From Paenibacillus montaniterrae (GTDB lineage: Bacteria > Bacillota > Bacilli > Paenibacillales > Paenibacillaceae): 64,000 nt of DNA. The stretch is taken from NCBI RefSeq assembly GCF_018403185.1, contig NZ_BOSE01000003.1, forward strand, positions 248,001-312,000. The letters are read 5' to 3'. A model generated the notes under the pieces. The model did not search any database and was not told where the DNA came from. It saw only the letters and a list, made by a program, of their open reading frames with translations. The position numbers were made by a program, and so were the translations under genes. Below, one piece after another: positions 7,946 through 17,955 of this stretch. Each line of letters begins with the position of its first letter. Position 1 is the stretch's first letter.

Positions 7946-8941
7946 ATGCTTTCATTTGACGCTGCAAGGCCACTCGATTTAATTGCGCTCGGCCGCTTAT
8001 GTATTGATCTGAATGCAAACGAGATTCATAGACCGATGGAAGAGACGACAACCTTTACGAAATATGTGGGCGGATCTCCCGCAAATATTTGTATTGCAGC
8101 AGCTAGGCTGGGCTTGAAAACAGGCTTTATCGGGCGAGTTTCCGATGACCAGCATGGCAGATTTATTCAAGGCTATTTGGAGAAGCGGGCTATCGATACG
8201 AGCAATGTCATTGTAGATCGCTCCGGCTCGGTGACGGGTCTGGCCTTTACGGAAATTAAATCACCCACCGATTGCAGCATTTTAATGTACCGCGACAATG
8301 TTGCGGATCTGAAGCTTGAGCCGGCGGACATTCGTGAAGCTTATATCGCCCGCGCCAAGGCGATATTAATTTCCGGAACTGCGCTTGCGAAAAGCCCTTC
8401 GCGCGAGGCGGCATTAAAAGCGGTAGAGCTGGCGAGGCTGAACGGCGTGGTCGTCATGTTTGACATCGACTATCGTGCGTATACGTGGAATTCGACTGAG
8501 GAAGCGGGCATCTATGCCAGCCTGATCGCTGAGAAAAGTGATGTTATATTTGGCGGCCGAGATGAATTTATGCTGATGGAGCATATGCTCGGGCGCTCGG
8601 ATACGACAGATGAGCAAATTGCCGAGCGCTGGCTGCATAAAGGGACGCAGCTTGTCGTCATTAAGCATGGCGGCGACGGCTCGGTCGTTTACACTTCGTC
8701 AGGAGAGCGGCATACTGGACGAATTTACCCGGCTAAGGTTGTGAAAACTTTTGGCGCGGGTGATTCTTATGCGGGTGCATTTATATACGGCTTAATGAAC
8801 GGCCAGCCGATTCCGGTATGCCAGCAATGGGGAGCAGCCGCGGCTTCAATTGTTGTGGCCAGTCACAGCTGCTCGGATGCAATGCCGTCCTTTGAGCAAA
8901 TAGCGGCAGTTGTAAGCGAGCATGAAGCGGAGCGGGCTTAG
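7946..8941 (+). CDS. iolC: 5-dehydro-2-deoxygluconokinase (IolC)
   Basis: IolC phosphorylates 5-dehydro-2-deoxygluconate at the 6 position with ATP. The 331-residue protein is a PfkB/ribokinase fold: substrate-side signature [12 protein letters not shown] (residues 12-23), sugar-binding [15 protein letters not shown] (about 48-62), and the catalytic [17 protein letters not shown] (about 268-284) whose Asp is the base. The start follows GAGGTGAGAGG. It is 43 bases after iolB and 47 before iolA. The next enzyme, IolJ aldolase, is not in the window. Confidence 0.95.
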   Translation: MLSFDAARPLDLIALGRLCIDLNANEIHRPMEETTTFTKYVGGSPANICIAAARLGLKTGFIGRVSDDQHGRFIQGYLEKRAIDTSNVIVDRSGSVTGLAFTEIKSPTDCSILMYRDNVADLKLEPADIREAYIARAKAILISGTALAKSPSREAALKAVELARLNGVVVMFDIDYRAYTWNSTEEAGIYASLIAEKSDVIFGGRDEFMLMEHMLGRSDTTDEQIAERWLHKGTQLVVIKHGGDGSVVYTSSGERHTGRIYPAKVVKTFGAGDSYAGAFIYGLMNGQPIPVCQQWGAAAASIVVASHSCSDAMPSFEQIAAVVSEHEAERA

Positions 8942-8988
8942 GACCGATCAGAGAGCAGAAGAAAAACGGACGGAAGGGAGCAATCATC

Positions 8989-10440
8989 ATGTCAACGATT
9001 ACGCAAATTCAAAATTATATCGGCGGCCATTGGGTCGCTTCTGCCAGTGAAACGGTAGAAGAGGTTCCTAATCCGGCAACCGGCGAAACGATCGCCGTGG
9101 TTCCTCATTCAACAAGATCTGAGGTGCAGCAGGCAATTCAAGCAGCGCAGGCTGCCTTTCCAGCGTGGAAAAATACGGCGGTGCCGCGCCGAGCGCGAAT
9201 TTTGTTCAAGTATCAGCAGCTGCTGGTTGAGCATTGGGAGGAGCTTGCCAAGCTGATCACCATTGAAAATGGCAAAAGCTACAGCGAGGCTTATGGCGAG
9301 GTGCAGCGCGGCATTGAATGCGTCGAGTTTGCTGCTGGAGCGCCTACTTTAATGATGGGCAGCGTGCTGCCTGATATTGCCACAGGCCTGGAGTCGGGCA
9401 TGTACCGCTATCCGCTCGGCGTGATCGGCGGCATTACGCCGTTTAACTTTCCGATGATGGTTCCGTGCTGGATGTTTCCACTGGCGATCGCTTGCGGCAA
9501 TACCTTTGTATTGAAGCCGTCCGATAGAACGCCGATTTTAGCGTGCAAATTAGCGGAGCTGCTGGAGCAGGCCGGACTGCCGGCTGGTGTGCTCAACATT
9601 GTGCACGGCTCGCATGATGTTGTAAATGAGCTGCTCGAAAATGAAGCTGTGGCCGCGATTTCCTTTGTCGGCTCACAGCCAGTTGCGGAATATGTATACA
9701 AAACGGCTGCGGCGCATGGCAAAAGAGTGCAGGCATTGGCTGGCGCAAAAAATCATTCCATCGTGCTGCCTGACGCTGATTTGAATCTGGCTGTAAAGGA
9801 AATTATTAATGCTTCGTTTGGCTCGGCCGGCGAGCGCTGCATGGCAACCTCAGTTGTTGTAGCAGTCGGCGATATCGCCGATCAATTGATCGCGAAGCTG
9901 ATTGAAGCGGCCAAGCAGCTGTCTATCGGAGACGGCAGTCAGGGCGATTACTTCCTGGGGCCTGTTATTCGCCAAAGCCACAAGGAGAGAACGATCGGCT
10001 ATATTGAAGCTGCGGTGCAGGAGGGAGCGCAGCTGCTGCTGGACGGAAGAGAAGCGGCAAGCGATATGGCTAGCGGCTACTTTATTGGCCCGACCATTTT
10101 CGACCATGTGACCAATGAAATGAAAATTTGGCGAGATGAAGTGTTTGCTCCTGTACTATCGATTGTAAGAGCCGCAACGCTTGATGATGCGATTGCCCTC
10201 GCTAATCAATCGGAATTTGCCAACGGCGGCGTGCTGTACAGCAATAGTGCGAAGGCGATTCGTCATTATCGCGAGCATATCGACGCAGGCATGCTGGGTA
10301 TCAATGTCGGCGTGCCTGCTCCAATGGCGTTCTTTCCGTTCTCGGGCTATAAAAAATCTTTCTACGGCGATCTGCACGCCAACGGCAAGGACGGCGTAGA
10401 GTTCTATACAAGAAAAAAAATGATCGTTGCGAGGTATTAG
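8989..10440 (+). CDS. iolA: Methylmalonate/malonate semialdehyde dehydrogenase, CoA-acylating (IolA/MmsA)
   Basis: This enzyme oxidises malonate semialdehyde, a product of inositol breakdown, to acetyl-CoA with loss of CO2. The 483 residues form an aldehyde dehydrogenase fold with the MmsA signature [16 protein letters not shown], the catalytic Cys in [10 protein letters not shown] (near residue 284) and the C-terminal [25 protein letters not shown] typical of CoA-dependent members. A GGAAGGGAG site precedes the ATG. It is last in the iol operon and is followed by a strong terminator at 10464. Confidence 0.94.
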   Translation: MSTITQIQNYIGGHWVASASETVEEVPNPATGETIAVVPHSTRSEVQQAIQAAQAAFPAWKNTAVPRRARILFKYQQLLVEHWEELAKLITIENGKSYSEAYGEVQRGIECVEFAAGAPTLMMGSVLPDIATGLESGMYRYPLGVIGGITPFNFPMMVPCWMFPLAIACGNTFVLKPSDRTPILACKLAELLEQAGLPAGVLNIVHGSHDVVNELLENEAVAAISFVGSQPVAEYVYKTAAAHGKRVQALAGAKNHSIVLPDADLNLAVKEIINASFGSAGERCMATSVVVAVGDIADQLIAKLIEAAKQLSIGDGSQGDYFLGPVIRQSHKERTIGYIEAAVQEGAQLLLDGREAASDMASGYFIGPTIFDHVTNEMKIWRDEVFAPVLSIVRAATLDDAIALANQSEFANGGVLYSNSAKAIRHYREHIDAGMLGINVGVPAPMAFFPFSGYKKSFYGDLHANGKDGVEFYTRKKMIVARY

Positions 10441-10463
10441 GCATTTGCCAATCGTATTATAGA

Positions 10464-10511
10464 AACAGGGATGGCTTTGGACATTGTGCGAAGTCATCCC
10501 TGTTATTTATT
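10464..10511 (+). terminator. Rho-independent terminator after iolA
   Basis: AACAGGGATG pairs with CATCCCTGTT, with additional GCTT/AAG pairing inside, followed by a short T-rich stretch (ATTTATTA). It closes the inositol operon before the IclR gene. Confidence 0.8.
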
Positions 10512-10581
10512 ACAAATGCATCGGATCAGATTTAAACTGTAGACGAGAGCCTCAATCATTTGATAAAATTATATAAAACCA

Positions 10582-10601
10582 TGTTTTATAATATAGAACA
10601 A
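10582..10601. promoter_or_regulatory. IclR-type operator overlapping the regulator's own leader
   Basis: TGTTTTATAATATAGAACAA is nearly palindromic (GTTTTAT, 3 bases, ATAGAAC) and matches the perfect palindrome at 11426-11446 at all but two positions. It ends directly before the ribosome binding site of the IclR gene, which suggests autoregulation. Confidence 0.65.
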
Positions 10602-10617
10602 GAGGGAGGTGAGCCAA

Positions 10618-11379
10618 TTGCCGATTATTCAGTCGCTGGACAGGGCGCTTCATATACTGGATTTATTTGATGATCAGCATCGAGAATTGAAAATTACTGA
10701 GATCAGTCAACGCCTCGGCCTGCATAAAAGCACTGTTCATTCTCTTCTTAAGACGCTTCAATTACATGGATATATTGAACAGGATGAAAATGGACTGTAT
10801 AGACTCGGCATGAAATTGTTAGAAAAGGGCCAGCTATTGTTAAGAGGGTTGGATATAAGAGAGGTTTCTAATGGGCATCTGAAAAGACTGTCTGAAGAAA
10901 CAGGACAAACGGTGCATTTAGTAGTTCAAGATGGTGCTGAAGGCGTGTACATCGATAAAGTGGAAGGAAGCAAGGCTGCGATTCGCTATTCATGGATTGG
11001 TCGCAGAGTTCCGCTTCATAGCAGTGCAGTTGGTAAAATTCTTGCCGCATATATGCCGCAGGCTGAGCGCGAAAAGCTGTTGGCAAATTATACATACTCC
11101 ACTCAAACTGCGAATACGATTACTAGCGAGGCAGAGTTTTTAACGGAGCTGGATCAGGTGAGAGAAACAGGAATTGCCTATGACAGGGAAGAAAATGAAA
11201 TCGGAGTACGCTGTATTGCCGCCCCGGTGTATGATCATAGTCGGAGGGTTGTAGCAGCAATTAGCATGTCCACATTAGTGACGACAGTCGATGAGCAGGA
11301 GCTGCAGGCTTTGGTTTTACGTTTAGTAGAGACGTCAAAGCTTATTTCTAACGGGTTAGGCTACAGAGAGATAGGGTAG
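10618..11379 (+). CDS. IclR-family transcriptional regulator of the pentonate operon
   Basis: The 253-residue protein has the winged helix-turn-helix of the IclR family (residues 5-65, with ITEISQRLGLHKSTVHSLLKTL) and the C-terminal GAF-like effector domain (about 80-250, with HLVVQDGAEGVYIDKVEG, HSSAVGKILAAYM and DREENEIGVRCIAAPVYD). TTG 10618 is preferred because GGGAGGTGA lies 5 bases upstream; a GTG at 10609 falls inside that site. Matching palindromes before this gene and before the next one suggest that it represses itself and the pentonate catabolic operon, with 2-keto-3-deoxy-pentonate as a plausible effector (inference from KdgR-like relatives). Confidence 0.92.
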   Translation: MPIIQSLDRALHILDLFDDQHRELKITEISQRLGLHKSTVHSLLKTLQLHGYIEQDENGLYRLGMKLLEKGQLLLRGLDIREVSNGHLKRLSEETGQTVHLVVQDGAEGVYIDKVEGSKAAIRYSWIGRRVPLHSSAVGKILAAYMPQAEREKLLANYTYSTQTANTITSEAEFLTELDQVRETGIAYDREENEIGVRCIAAPVYDHSRRVVAAISMSTLVTTVDEQELQALVLRLVETSKLISNGLGYREIG

Positions 11380-11425
11380 GAGATAATACACTTCTCCCTC
11401 TTTATTTTGTGGAAATACAAGAACG

Positions 11426-11446
11426 TTGTTTTATATTATAAAACAA
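11426..11446. promoter_or_regulatory. IclR-type operator of the pentonate operon
   Basis: TTGTTTTAT and ATAAAACAA are perfect 9-bp inverted repeats around a 3-base centre (ATT). The site lies 20 bases before the ATG at 11467 and matches the sequence before the IclR gene. This AT-rich GTTTTAT...ATAAAAC form is usual for KdgR/IclR-type regulators. Confidence 0.75.
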
Positions 11447-11466
11447 AAGACAGGAGCTGGGTTATT

Positions 11467-12369
11467 ATGAAGATCTTCCGGTATCGTGATCAAGGCAATA
11501 TTTATTTAGGGGCATTGGTGGAGCAAGGACAATTGTATCAACTGAAGGAATCGAATGTAATGGAGCTTGTCAACGCAGCTCGACAAAGCGGAAAGACAGC
11601 GGAAGGATATATCCGTTCCGCACTGCCGCAAGCGACACCGATCTCAAAGTCTATTGAGGAGCTTCACCTGCTGACACCTGTAGACGCACCAGAAGTATGG
11701 GCTGCAGGGGTTACATATCAACGCAGCAGAGAAGCAAGAAATTACGAAGCAACCGAGGGCAGGCTGGACAGCACGACGTTTTACGATAAAGTGTATGATG
11801 CGCCTCGCCCGGAATTGTTTATGAAATCAACCTCATCCCGCACAGTAGGTCATAATGATCAGGTTTGCCTTAGAAGTGATTCAACGTGGCAAGTTCCCGA
11901 GGCCGAGCTTGGTTTAGTGCTCGATGAAAACGGTGTCATTGTTGGCTATACTGTTGGCAATGATATGAGCTGCCGCGATATTGAAGGTGAAAATCCGTTG
12001 TATTTGCCGCAGGCTAAAATATGGAAACGCTCTTGCTCTATCGGCCCGTTTATACGATTGGCAGAAACGCTGGACGATCCGTATTCATTGTCAATCGCCT
12101 GCCGAATTTATCGAGACGGTGAAAAAGTGGTGGATGAGCAAGCGAATACGAATCAATTGAAGCGCAAATTTAATGAACTTATTCATTATTTGAAAAAAGA
12201 TAATGAGCTATTCGCAGGAACGGTGCTGCTTACAGGTACATGTCTCGTTCCGCCCAATCAGTTTACATTAGAATCAGGCGACATCATTGAGATTGAAATT
12301 GAGGAAATAGGTACGCTCGTTAATGTTGCGGTCTATGAGCACGAATTAGATACGAAGCTTGTAAATTAA
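11467..12369 (+). CDS. 2-keto-3-deoxy-pentonate (xylonate/arabonate) dehydratase, FAH superfamily
   Basis: The 300-residue protein belongs to the fumarylacetoacetate hydrolase superfamily. Its C-terminal catalytic domain (residues 90-295) holds the metal ligands in [14 protein letters not shown] (two Glu) and [18 protein letters not shown] (Asp). The subtype resembles 2-dehydro-3-deoxy-D-arabinonate dehydratase (KdaD/XylX), which yields alpha-ketoglutarate semialdehyde. The neighbours encode the enzymes directly before and after this step, which supports that role over a generic FAH hydrolase. ATG 11467 has CAGGAGC upstream; an ATG/GTG extension to 11407 would include the operator. The gap to the dehydrogenase is 17 bases. 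Confidence 0.85.
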   Translation: MKIFRYRDQGNIYLGALVEQGQLYQLKESNVMELVNAARQSGKTAEGYIRSALPQATPISKSIEELHLLTPVDAPEVWAAGVTYQRSREARNYEATEGRLDSTTFYDKVYDAPRPELFMKSTSSRTVGHNDQVCLRSDSTWQVPEAELGLVLDENGVIVGYTVGNDMSCRDIEGENPLYLPQAKIWKRSCSIGPFIRLAETLDDPYSLSIACRIYRDGEKVVDEQANTNQLKRKFNELIHYLKKDNELFAGTVLLTGTCLVPPNQFTLESGDIIEIEIEEIGTLVNVAVYEHELDTKLVN

Positions 12370-12386
12370 TATTAGGAGGCGCGATT

Positions 12387-13850
12387 ATGACACGCGAAGC
12401 ACAAGTAACGATTGAAAATTATATAAATGGAGGCTGGCACAAGCCGACTTCCGAAAACTATATTGTGAATAAAAACCCGGCCAACTTAACAGAGGAAGTA
12501 GGTCATGTTCCGGATTCGAATGAGCAGGACCTGGAGGCTGCCGTATCTGCTGCCTCTGGCGCACGTAAAGCTTGGCGAAGCCTGGCAGGAGCAGAGCGAG
12601 GCAATCTCCTTTATAAAGTCGCAAGCATTATGGAGCAAAACATAGAGCTGATCGGCACAATGATGACAAGAGAGATGGGCAAAACGTTAGGAGAAGCGAA
12701 GGGGGAAGTGTCGCGAGGCGTTGCAATATTAAGATATTATGCTGGCGAAGGCATGCGTTCAGTTGGAGATGTTATTCCTGCAAGCGATCCTTCGGCTCTT
12801 ATGTATACAACACGCGTACCATTAGGCGTTATTGGCGTTATTTCTCCTTGGAACTTTCCAGTTGCGATACCGATATGGAAGATCGCGCCTGCCTTGATCT
12901 ATGGCAATACAGTAGTATGGAAGCCTGCACGCGAAACAGCAGTAACGGCTGCGTTAGTGATGAAGTGCTTTCATGAAGCGGGGCTGCCTGCAGGTGTTCT
13001 GAATATGGTGATTGGCGAAGGGAAGCTAATTGGCCAAAAATTAACGGAGCATAACAAGGTTCAGGGCATTACATTTACAGGCTCTAACGCTGTCGGCAAG
13101 CTTGTTGGTCAAACCGCTGCAGCAAGAGGAGCCAAATATCAGCTTGAAATGGGCGGGAAAAACCCGATTATTATTGCAGCGGATGCGGATCTGGAGCTTG
13201 CCGTAGAAGCAACGATTAGCGGCGGCTTGCGGTCCACTGGACAGAAGTGTACAGCTACTAGCAGAGTCATTGTTGTTCGAGAGATTTATGATGCTTTCCG
13301 AAATCTATTAATTGAAAGAGTCAAGCAATTAAAGGTTGGAAACGGGCTTGATGGTGATACATGGCTCGGGCCATGTGCAAATCAAAAACAGTATGAAACG
13401 GTACTGCAATATATTGAAAAAGGCGTAGCAGAGGGGGCAGAGCTGGTAGTCGGCGGAGAGCAGCTGCAAGCTTCCGGCCTGCAGCAAGGTTATTTTATAG
13501 CGCCTGTCGTTTTTGATCAAGTGACCTCGCATATGACGATTGCTCAAGAGGAAGTATTCGGACCAGTGCTAACGTTAATTAAGGCCGACAGCTTTGAAGA
13601 AGCGATTACGCTGGCCAATGATACACAGTATGGTTTAAGCGCGTCGATTTATACGAAAAACATTGAACAAGCGCTTGCTTTTATTAATGAGACGGAGGCA
13701 GGCTTGGTCCGTGTCAATGCGGAGACAGCAGGAGTCGAGCTGCAAGCTCCATTCGGAGGCATGAAAAATTCAAGCTCTCATTCACGTGAGCAAGGTCAGG
13801 CTGCTATTGAATTTTATACGGCGATAAAAACAGTATTTATCAAGCCATAG
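12387..13850 (+). CDS. Alpha-ketoglutarate semialdehyde dehydrogenase
   Basis: This 487-residue NAD(P)+ aldehyde dehydrogenase has the cofactor and substrate motifs [39 protein letters not shown], the general base in [12 protein letters not shown] and the catalytic Cys in [14 protein letters not shown] (near residue 287). The closest family style is the KGSADH/GucD group, which oxidises 2,5-dioxopentanoate to alpha-ketoglutarate. The FAH dehydratase upstream makes that aldehyde, so the product would enter the TCA cycle directly. The start is preceded by TTAGGAGG. Substrate specificity among aldehyde dehydrogenases is inferred from context. Confidence 0.87.
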   Translation: MTREAQVTIENYINGGWHKPTSENYIVNKNPANLTEEVGHVPDSNEQDLEAAVSAASGARKAWRSLAGAERGNLLYKVASIMEQNIELIGTMMTREMGKTLGEAKGEVSRGVAILRYYAGEGMRSVGDVIPASDPSALMYTTRVPLGVIGVISPWNFPVAIPIWKIAPALIYGNTVVWKPARETAVTAALVMKCFHEAGLPAGVLNMVIGEGKLIGQKLTEHNKVQGITFTGSNAVGKLVGQTAAARGAKYQLEMGGKNPIIIAADADLELAVEATISGGLRSTGQKCTATSRVIVVREIYDAFRNLLIERVKQLKVGNGLDGDTWLGPCANQKQYETVLQYIEKGVAEGAELVVGGEQLQASGLQQGYFIAPVVFDQVTSHMTIAQEEVFGPVLTLIKADSFEEAITLANDTQYGLSASIYTKNIEQALAFINETEAGLVRVNAETAGVELQAPFGGMKNSSSHSREQGQAAIEFYTAIKTVFIKP

Positions 13851-13868
13851 CATAAGGAGCGATGTGCA

Positions 13869-15893
13869 ATGAATGATCCTCTTCATCATGTCATGGGGCA
13901 CGAAAATAAAGCGTTCTTTAACATAACGACTCATGCACCTGGTCCTGAAGGCGTCTTGCCGTTAACGCATGATATGCTGATGCATGCGCCAAGCGGCGAT
14001 CTTTTTGGTTGGAGCCAAAATGTAGGCATGGGCTGGAAACCAAATCGACTTAATGGAAAGGAAATTCTTTTGCTCGGAACGCAGGGCGGAATACGCTCTG
14101 AGGATGGTCAGCCGATTGCATTAGGATATCATACTGGTCATTGGGAAATTGGACTGTTAATGCGCGAAGCAGCAGATGAAATTAATCAGTACGGAAATAT
14201 TCCTTTTGCGGGATATGTCAGTGATCCTTGCGATGGTCGTTCACAAGGCACGACAGGCATGTTTGATTCATTACCGTATCGAAATGATGCAGCAATCGTT
14301 ATGCGAAGATTGATCCGCTCTTTGCCGAATCGCGCAGCTGTGCTTGGCGTGGCAACCTGTGACAAGGGCTTGCCAGCAATGATGCTGGCATTGTCAGGCA
14401 TGAAGCATATTCCTGGTGTGATTGTGCCGGGAGGTGTGACGCTTCCGCCTACTCATGGCGAGGATGCGGGCAAAATTCAAACGATAGGTGCCAGATACGC
14501 GAATGGCGAATTATCGCTAGAAGAAGCTGCGGATTTAGGCTGTCGTGCCTGTGCTACACCGGGTGGCGGCTGCCAGTTTCTTGGGACAGCGGGAACAGCA
14601 CAGGTCGTTGCGGAGGCGCTTGGCTTAACTGTACCTCATGCTGCATTATCGCCTTCAGGTCAGCCAGTATGGCTGGAGATGGCGCGTCAGTCTGCTCGTG
14701 CCGCGATGCAGCTTGCCAATAAAGGTGTTGCGATGTCTGATGTGCTTGTCGATGCCTCTATACGAAATGCGATGGTCGTGCATGCCGCCTTCGGAGGCTC
14801 TACTAATTTATTGCTTCATATTCCAGCAATTGCACAAGCAGCAGGCTTAAAGGTTCCTGATGCTGCCGAATGGGCACGCATTAATCGCGCTGTTCCACGA
14901 TTAGTCAGTGTACTGCCCAACGGCCCTATTCCTCATCCAACGATCCGACTGTTTCTGGCAGGAGGTGTTCCTGAGGTTATGCTCCATCTAAGACGTCTTG
15001 GACTGTTGGAGGAGCAAGTAATGACGATTTCAGGCGTAACGTTGTCAGAAACTTTGGACTGGTGGGAAGCCTCAGAGCGCCGCAAGCAAATGCGAGCGTA
15101 TCTTCGGGAGCAAGAGGGAATAGATCCCGACACTGTGATCTACAGCCCTGAGCAGGCCAAGCTTGCAGGATTAACACCAACATTGACCTTCCCTGTCGGC
15201 AATATAGCTCCAGAAGGCTCGGTCATTAAATCAACAGCGATTGATCCAGACATGCTTGATAAGGACGGAGTATTCCGACATATAGGAAGAGTGAAGGTTT
15301 TTACTACCGAAAAAGAAGCCATCCGGGCAATCAAAACAGGCGGCATCGCAGCAGGTGATATTTTGGCTTTAGTTGGTCGGGGACCGTCAGGCACTGGAAT
15401 GGAAGAAACGTATCAGCTGACCTCAGCATTAAAGCATTTGTCGTATGGCAAGCATGTGTCGCTCTTGACCGATGCGCGCTTCTCCGGTGTTTCTACGGGA
15501 GCCTGCATTGGGCATATCGGGCCCGAGGCTCTCGCAGGAGGGCCGATCGGCAGGTTGCGTAACGGCGACTGGATTGACATTCGGATCGACACCCGTAAGC
15601 TGGAAGGGGAAATCAATATGGTAGGCTGCGGGGAGACACCGGATACTTCAGCCGCAGGAACGGACATATTGAACAGTCGTGCAATGCATGCTGAAATTCG
15701 CGAGGATGCTAATTTGCCTGATGACACCCGGTTATGGGCAGCGCTGCAGGCAGCTAGCGGCGGCACATGGAAGGGCTGCGTCTATGATACAGACCGCATC
15801 ATTGCTGTACTTGAAGCCGGGTTAAGAACGCTGGAGGCTGAACAGTCGAGATCCAGCTCCCATCATTCAGCTGATCACGCAGGCGTAGAATAA
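13869..15893 (+). CDS. D-xylonate dehydratase, YjhG/YagF type (IlvD/Edd family)
   Basis: The 674-residue protein starts like the YjhG/YagF xylonate dehydratases ([19 protein letters not shown], then [14 protein letters not shown]). It is longer than IlvD, as this subgroup is. Iron-sulfur ligands are visible in [21 protein letters not shown] and [19 protein letters not shown]. It removes water from D-xylonate (or the related pentonate) to give 2-keto-3-deoxy-pentonate, feeding the two preceding gene products. A terminator follows at 15906. No xylose dehydrogenase or lactonase is nearby, so the input is probably the sugar acid itself. Confidence 0.9.
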   Translation: MNDPLHHVMGHENKAFFNITTHAPGPEGVLPLTHDMLMHAPSGDLFGWSQNVGMGWKPNRLNGKEILLLGTQGGIRSEDGQPIALGYHTGHWEIGLLMREAADEINQYGNIPFAGYVSDPCDGRSQGTTGMFDSLPYRNDAAIVMRRLIRSLPNRAAVLGVATCDKGLPAMMLALSGMKHIPGVIVPGGVTLPPTHGEDAGKIQTIGARYANGELSLEEAADLGCRACATPGGGCQFLGTAGTAQVVAEALGLTVPHAALSPSGQPVWLEMARQSARAAMQLANKGVAMSDVLVDASIRNAMVVHAAFGGSTNLLLHIPAIAQAAGLKVPDAAEWARINRAVPRLVSVLPNGPIPHPTIRLFLAGGVPEVMLHLRRLGLLEEQVMTISGVTLSETLDWWEASERRKQMRAYLREQEGIDPDTVIYSPEQAKLAGLTPTLTFPVGNIAPEGSVIKSTAIDPDMLDKDGVFRHIGRVKVFTTEKEAIRAIKTGGIAAGDILALVGRGPSGTGMEETYQLTSALKHLSYGKHVSLLTDARFSGVSTGACIGHIGPEALAGGPIGRLRNGDWIDIRIDTRKLEGEINMVGCGETPDTSAAGTDILNSRAMHAEIREDANLPDDTRLWAALQAASGGTWKGCVYDTDRIIAVLEAGLRTLEAEQSRSSSHHSADHAGVE

Positions 15894-15905
15894 TAAGAAG
15901 CAAAC

Positions 15906-15937
15906 AAAGCCGGGTTCAATTGAGAATCCGGCTTTTC
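15906..15937 (+). terminator. Rho-independent terminator of the pentonate operon
   Basis: AAAGCCGG pairs with CCGGCTTT around a 14-base loop, with TTTTC at the end. It separates the catabolic operon from the transporter genes. Confidence 0.75.
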
Positions 15938-16136
15938 AATAACAAATTATAAACCTGATGTAATACAATGCTTAGCAAAATGTAAAGAAATGATAGTCAT
16001 CTAAAAAAGTGAAAGCATCGTCTTACGCATCATGTAAAGAGATGATATTATTGTAATAAATAGTAAATATACGTGTACCCCTTGCTTACGTAAAATTTAA
16101 ATTGAGCTTTAATAAAATAAAAACTGAAAGAGGGGT

Positions 16137-17885
16137 ATGAATGTGAAGCAGCGATATTTCCCAAAAGCAATTGTTATTTTGATTTTATTAATGGTTACAA
16201 CAGGCGTGCTTACTGCATGCAGCAGCAATTCCAAGCAGGAACCAAACACGCCGGCTCAGACTAACGCAAGCAACAATAACACCAGCAGCAATGATTCGAG
16301 CAACAGCAATTCGAATGCATCAGTTTCAGGAGATGCAGATCCTTTTGGAAAGTATGAAACACCGATCACAATTCGATTTGCACGCGATGTTGATAATGAC
16401 ATGCAGGACAATATTATTCCGAAGACACCAGGAGAGACGGTTGAAGACAACAGATGGTTGAAAGCGTTCTCAGAAAAACTCGGTATAAATGTCGTCTATG
16501 ATTGGACCGTTAGCGGCGGCGATGCCTATACACAAAAAATGAACGTAACGCTAACGTCTGGTGATTTACCGGATATGCTTAGAGTAACGCCAGCACAAAT
16601 GAAACAGCTTGCTGAAGCAGATATGATTGAAGATTTGACGCCATATTGGGAACAGTATGCGTCTGATGATCTAAAGGAGCTATATGCTGAGCAAGGACCG
16701 GCTGTGCTTAACTCGGCTACAGTGAATGGCAAGATCATGGGAATTGGCAAGGCAGATGTTTACGGCGACGGTGTGTATTTATGGCTTCGCAAGGATTGGC
16801 TGGATAAGCTGGGGCTCGAAGAGCCAACCTCCATGCAGGACTTATTGAAAATATCGGAAGCGTTTGCAACACAGGATCCGGACGACAACAGTTTAAATGA
16901 TACGTATGGCTTGGCGATAACGAAGGATTTATACGGCGGTGCAATGGGCCTGGATGGATTTTTTGCAGGCTACCATGCTTATCCGAATATGTGGATCGAT
17001 GACGGTGCAGGCAATTTAGTATGGGGCAGCACGCTTCCTGAAGTAAAGGAAACACTCAAGGTATTATCCGAAATGTACAAAGCAGGACAGCTGGATAAAG
17101 AATTTGGCGTTAAAGATGGCGGAAAAGTAGCTGAGAGCATTGCAGCCGGGAAAATTGGTATCGATTTTGGCGCGCAATGGAATCCAATGTATCCGCTGAT
17201 CAGCAATTATCAAAACGATCCGGGCGCGAACTGGGTAGGCTATGCACTCGTTTCAATTGATGATAAACCAGCGCTTTCTCCTCAAAGCTTCCAAGCCGAC
17301 AGCTATTGGGTAGTAAGAAAGGGCTACGAGCATCCTGAAGCGCTTATCAAAATGTTTAATTTGCATGTAGAGCTTAACTGGGGCGAATCAGGTGATTTCG
17401 ACTACTATTACATGCCAGCAGCTAATGATAGTGTAGGAGTATGGAAGTATTCTCCAGTACAGCCAGCCTCCGCATTTAAAAATATTCGAGCATTCCAGGA
17501 GATCGAAGAGGCAAGAAAAAATAATAGCTTTGACAGCTTAACGGGAGAAGCCTTAGCTATTTATCGCAACATTACAGCTTTTGAAAATGGAGATACGTCG
17601 CAATGGGGCTGGCCGAAAATCTATGGTGCAGAAGGTGTTTACAGACATGGCGTCAACTACATGGACAATGAACTATTCATGTATGAAGCGTTTGCTGGAC
17701 CGCCAACAGAAACAATGGCTGAAAGGCTGTCCACGCTAGAAGCATTGGAGAAGGAAACCTTTGTGAAAATTATTATGGGTGCGGTTCCTTTAGATGAATT
17801 CGATAAATTCGTAGACAACTGGTATAAAGTAGGCGGTACCGATATTACGAATGAAGTGAATGAGTGGTATGCATCAACTAAATAA
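16137..17885 (+). CDS. Sugar ABC transporter substrate-binding lipoprotein (LplA-like)
   Basis: The protein begins with a lipoprotein signal peptide ending VLTACSSNS (Cys near residue 28), followed by a Ser/Asn-rich linker (residues 30-62) and a family 1 solute-binding domain to residue 582. The large size fits LplA/YtcQ proteins that bind oligosaccharides for CUT1 importers without a local ATPase. Start choice is open: ATG 16137 lies very close to GAGGGG, and GTG 16143 is better spaced. The two permease genes and a two-component system follow. Binding of a pentonate-containing saccharide is possible because of the neighbouring operon, but nothing in the sequence shows it. Confidence 0.88.
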   Translation: MNVKQRYFPKAIVILILLMVTTGVLTACSSNSKQEPNTPAQTNASNNNTSSNDSSNSNSNASVSGDADPFGKYETPITIRFARDVDNDMQDNIIPKTPGETVEDNRWLKAFSEKLGINVVYDWTVSGGDAYTQKMNVTLTSGDLPDMLRVTPAQMKQLAEADMIEDLTPYWEQYASDDLKELYAEQGPAVLNSATVNGKIMGIGKADVYGDGVYLWLRKDWLDKLGLEEPTSMQDLLKISEAFATQDPDDNSLNDTYGLAITKDLYGGAMGLDGFFAGYHAYPNMWIDDGAGNLVWGSTLPEVKETLKVLSEMYKAGQLDKEFGVKDGGKVAESIAAGKIGIDFGAQWNPMYPLISNYQNDPGANWVGYALVSIDDKPALSPQSFQADSYWVVRKGYEHPEALIKMFNLHVELNWGESGDFDYYYMPAANDSVGVWKYSPVQPASAFKNIRAFQEIEEARKNNSFDSLTGEALAIYRNITAFENGDTSQWGWPKIYGAEGVYRHGVNYMDNELFMYEAFAGPPTETMAERLSTLEALEKETFVKIIMGAVPLDEFDKFVDNWYKVGGTDITNEVNEWYASTK

Positions 17886-17894
17886 TTCTTCAAT

Positions 17895-17923
17895 GGAAAG
17901 CAAGGAACTGCTCCTTGCTTTCC
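17895..17923 (+). other. Intercistronic stem-loop after the binding-protein gene
   Basis: GGAAAGCAAGGA and TCCTTGCTTTCC form a perfect 12-bp stem with a 5-base loop. No T-run follows. Such hairpins after binding-protein genes usually stabilise the upstream message and lower permease expression. Confidence 0.75.
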
Positions 17924-17955
17924 AGCTTCTCAATCCATAGGAAAAGGTGATTGAA

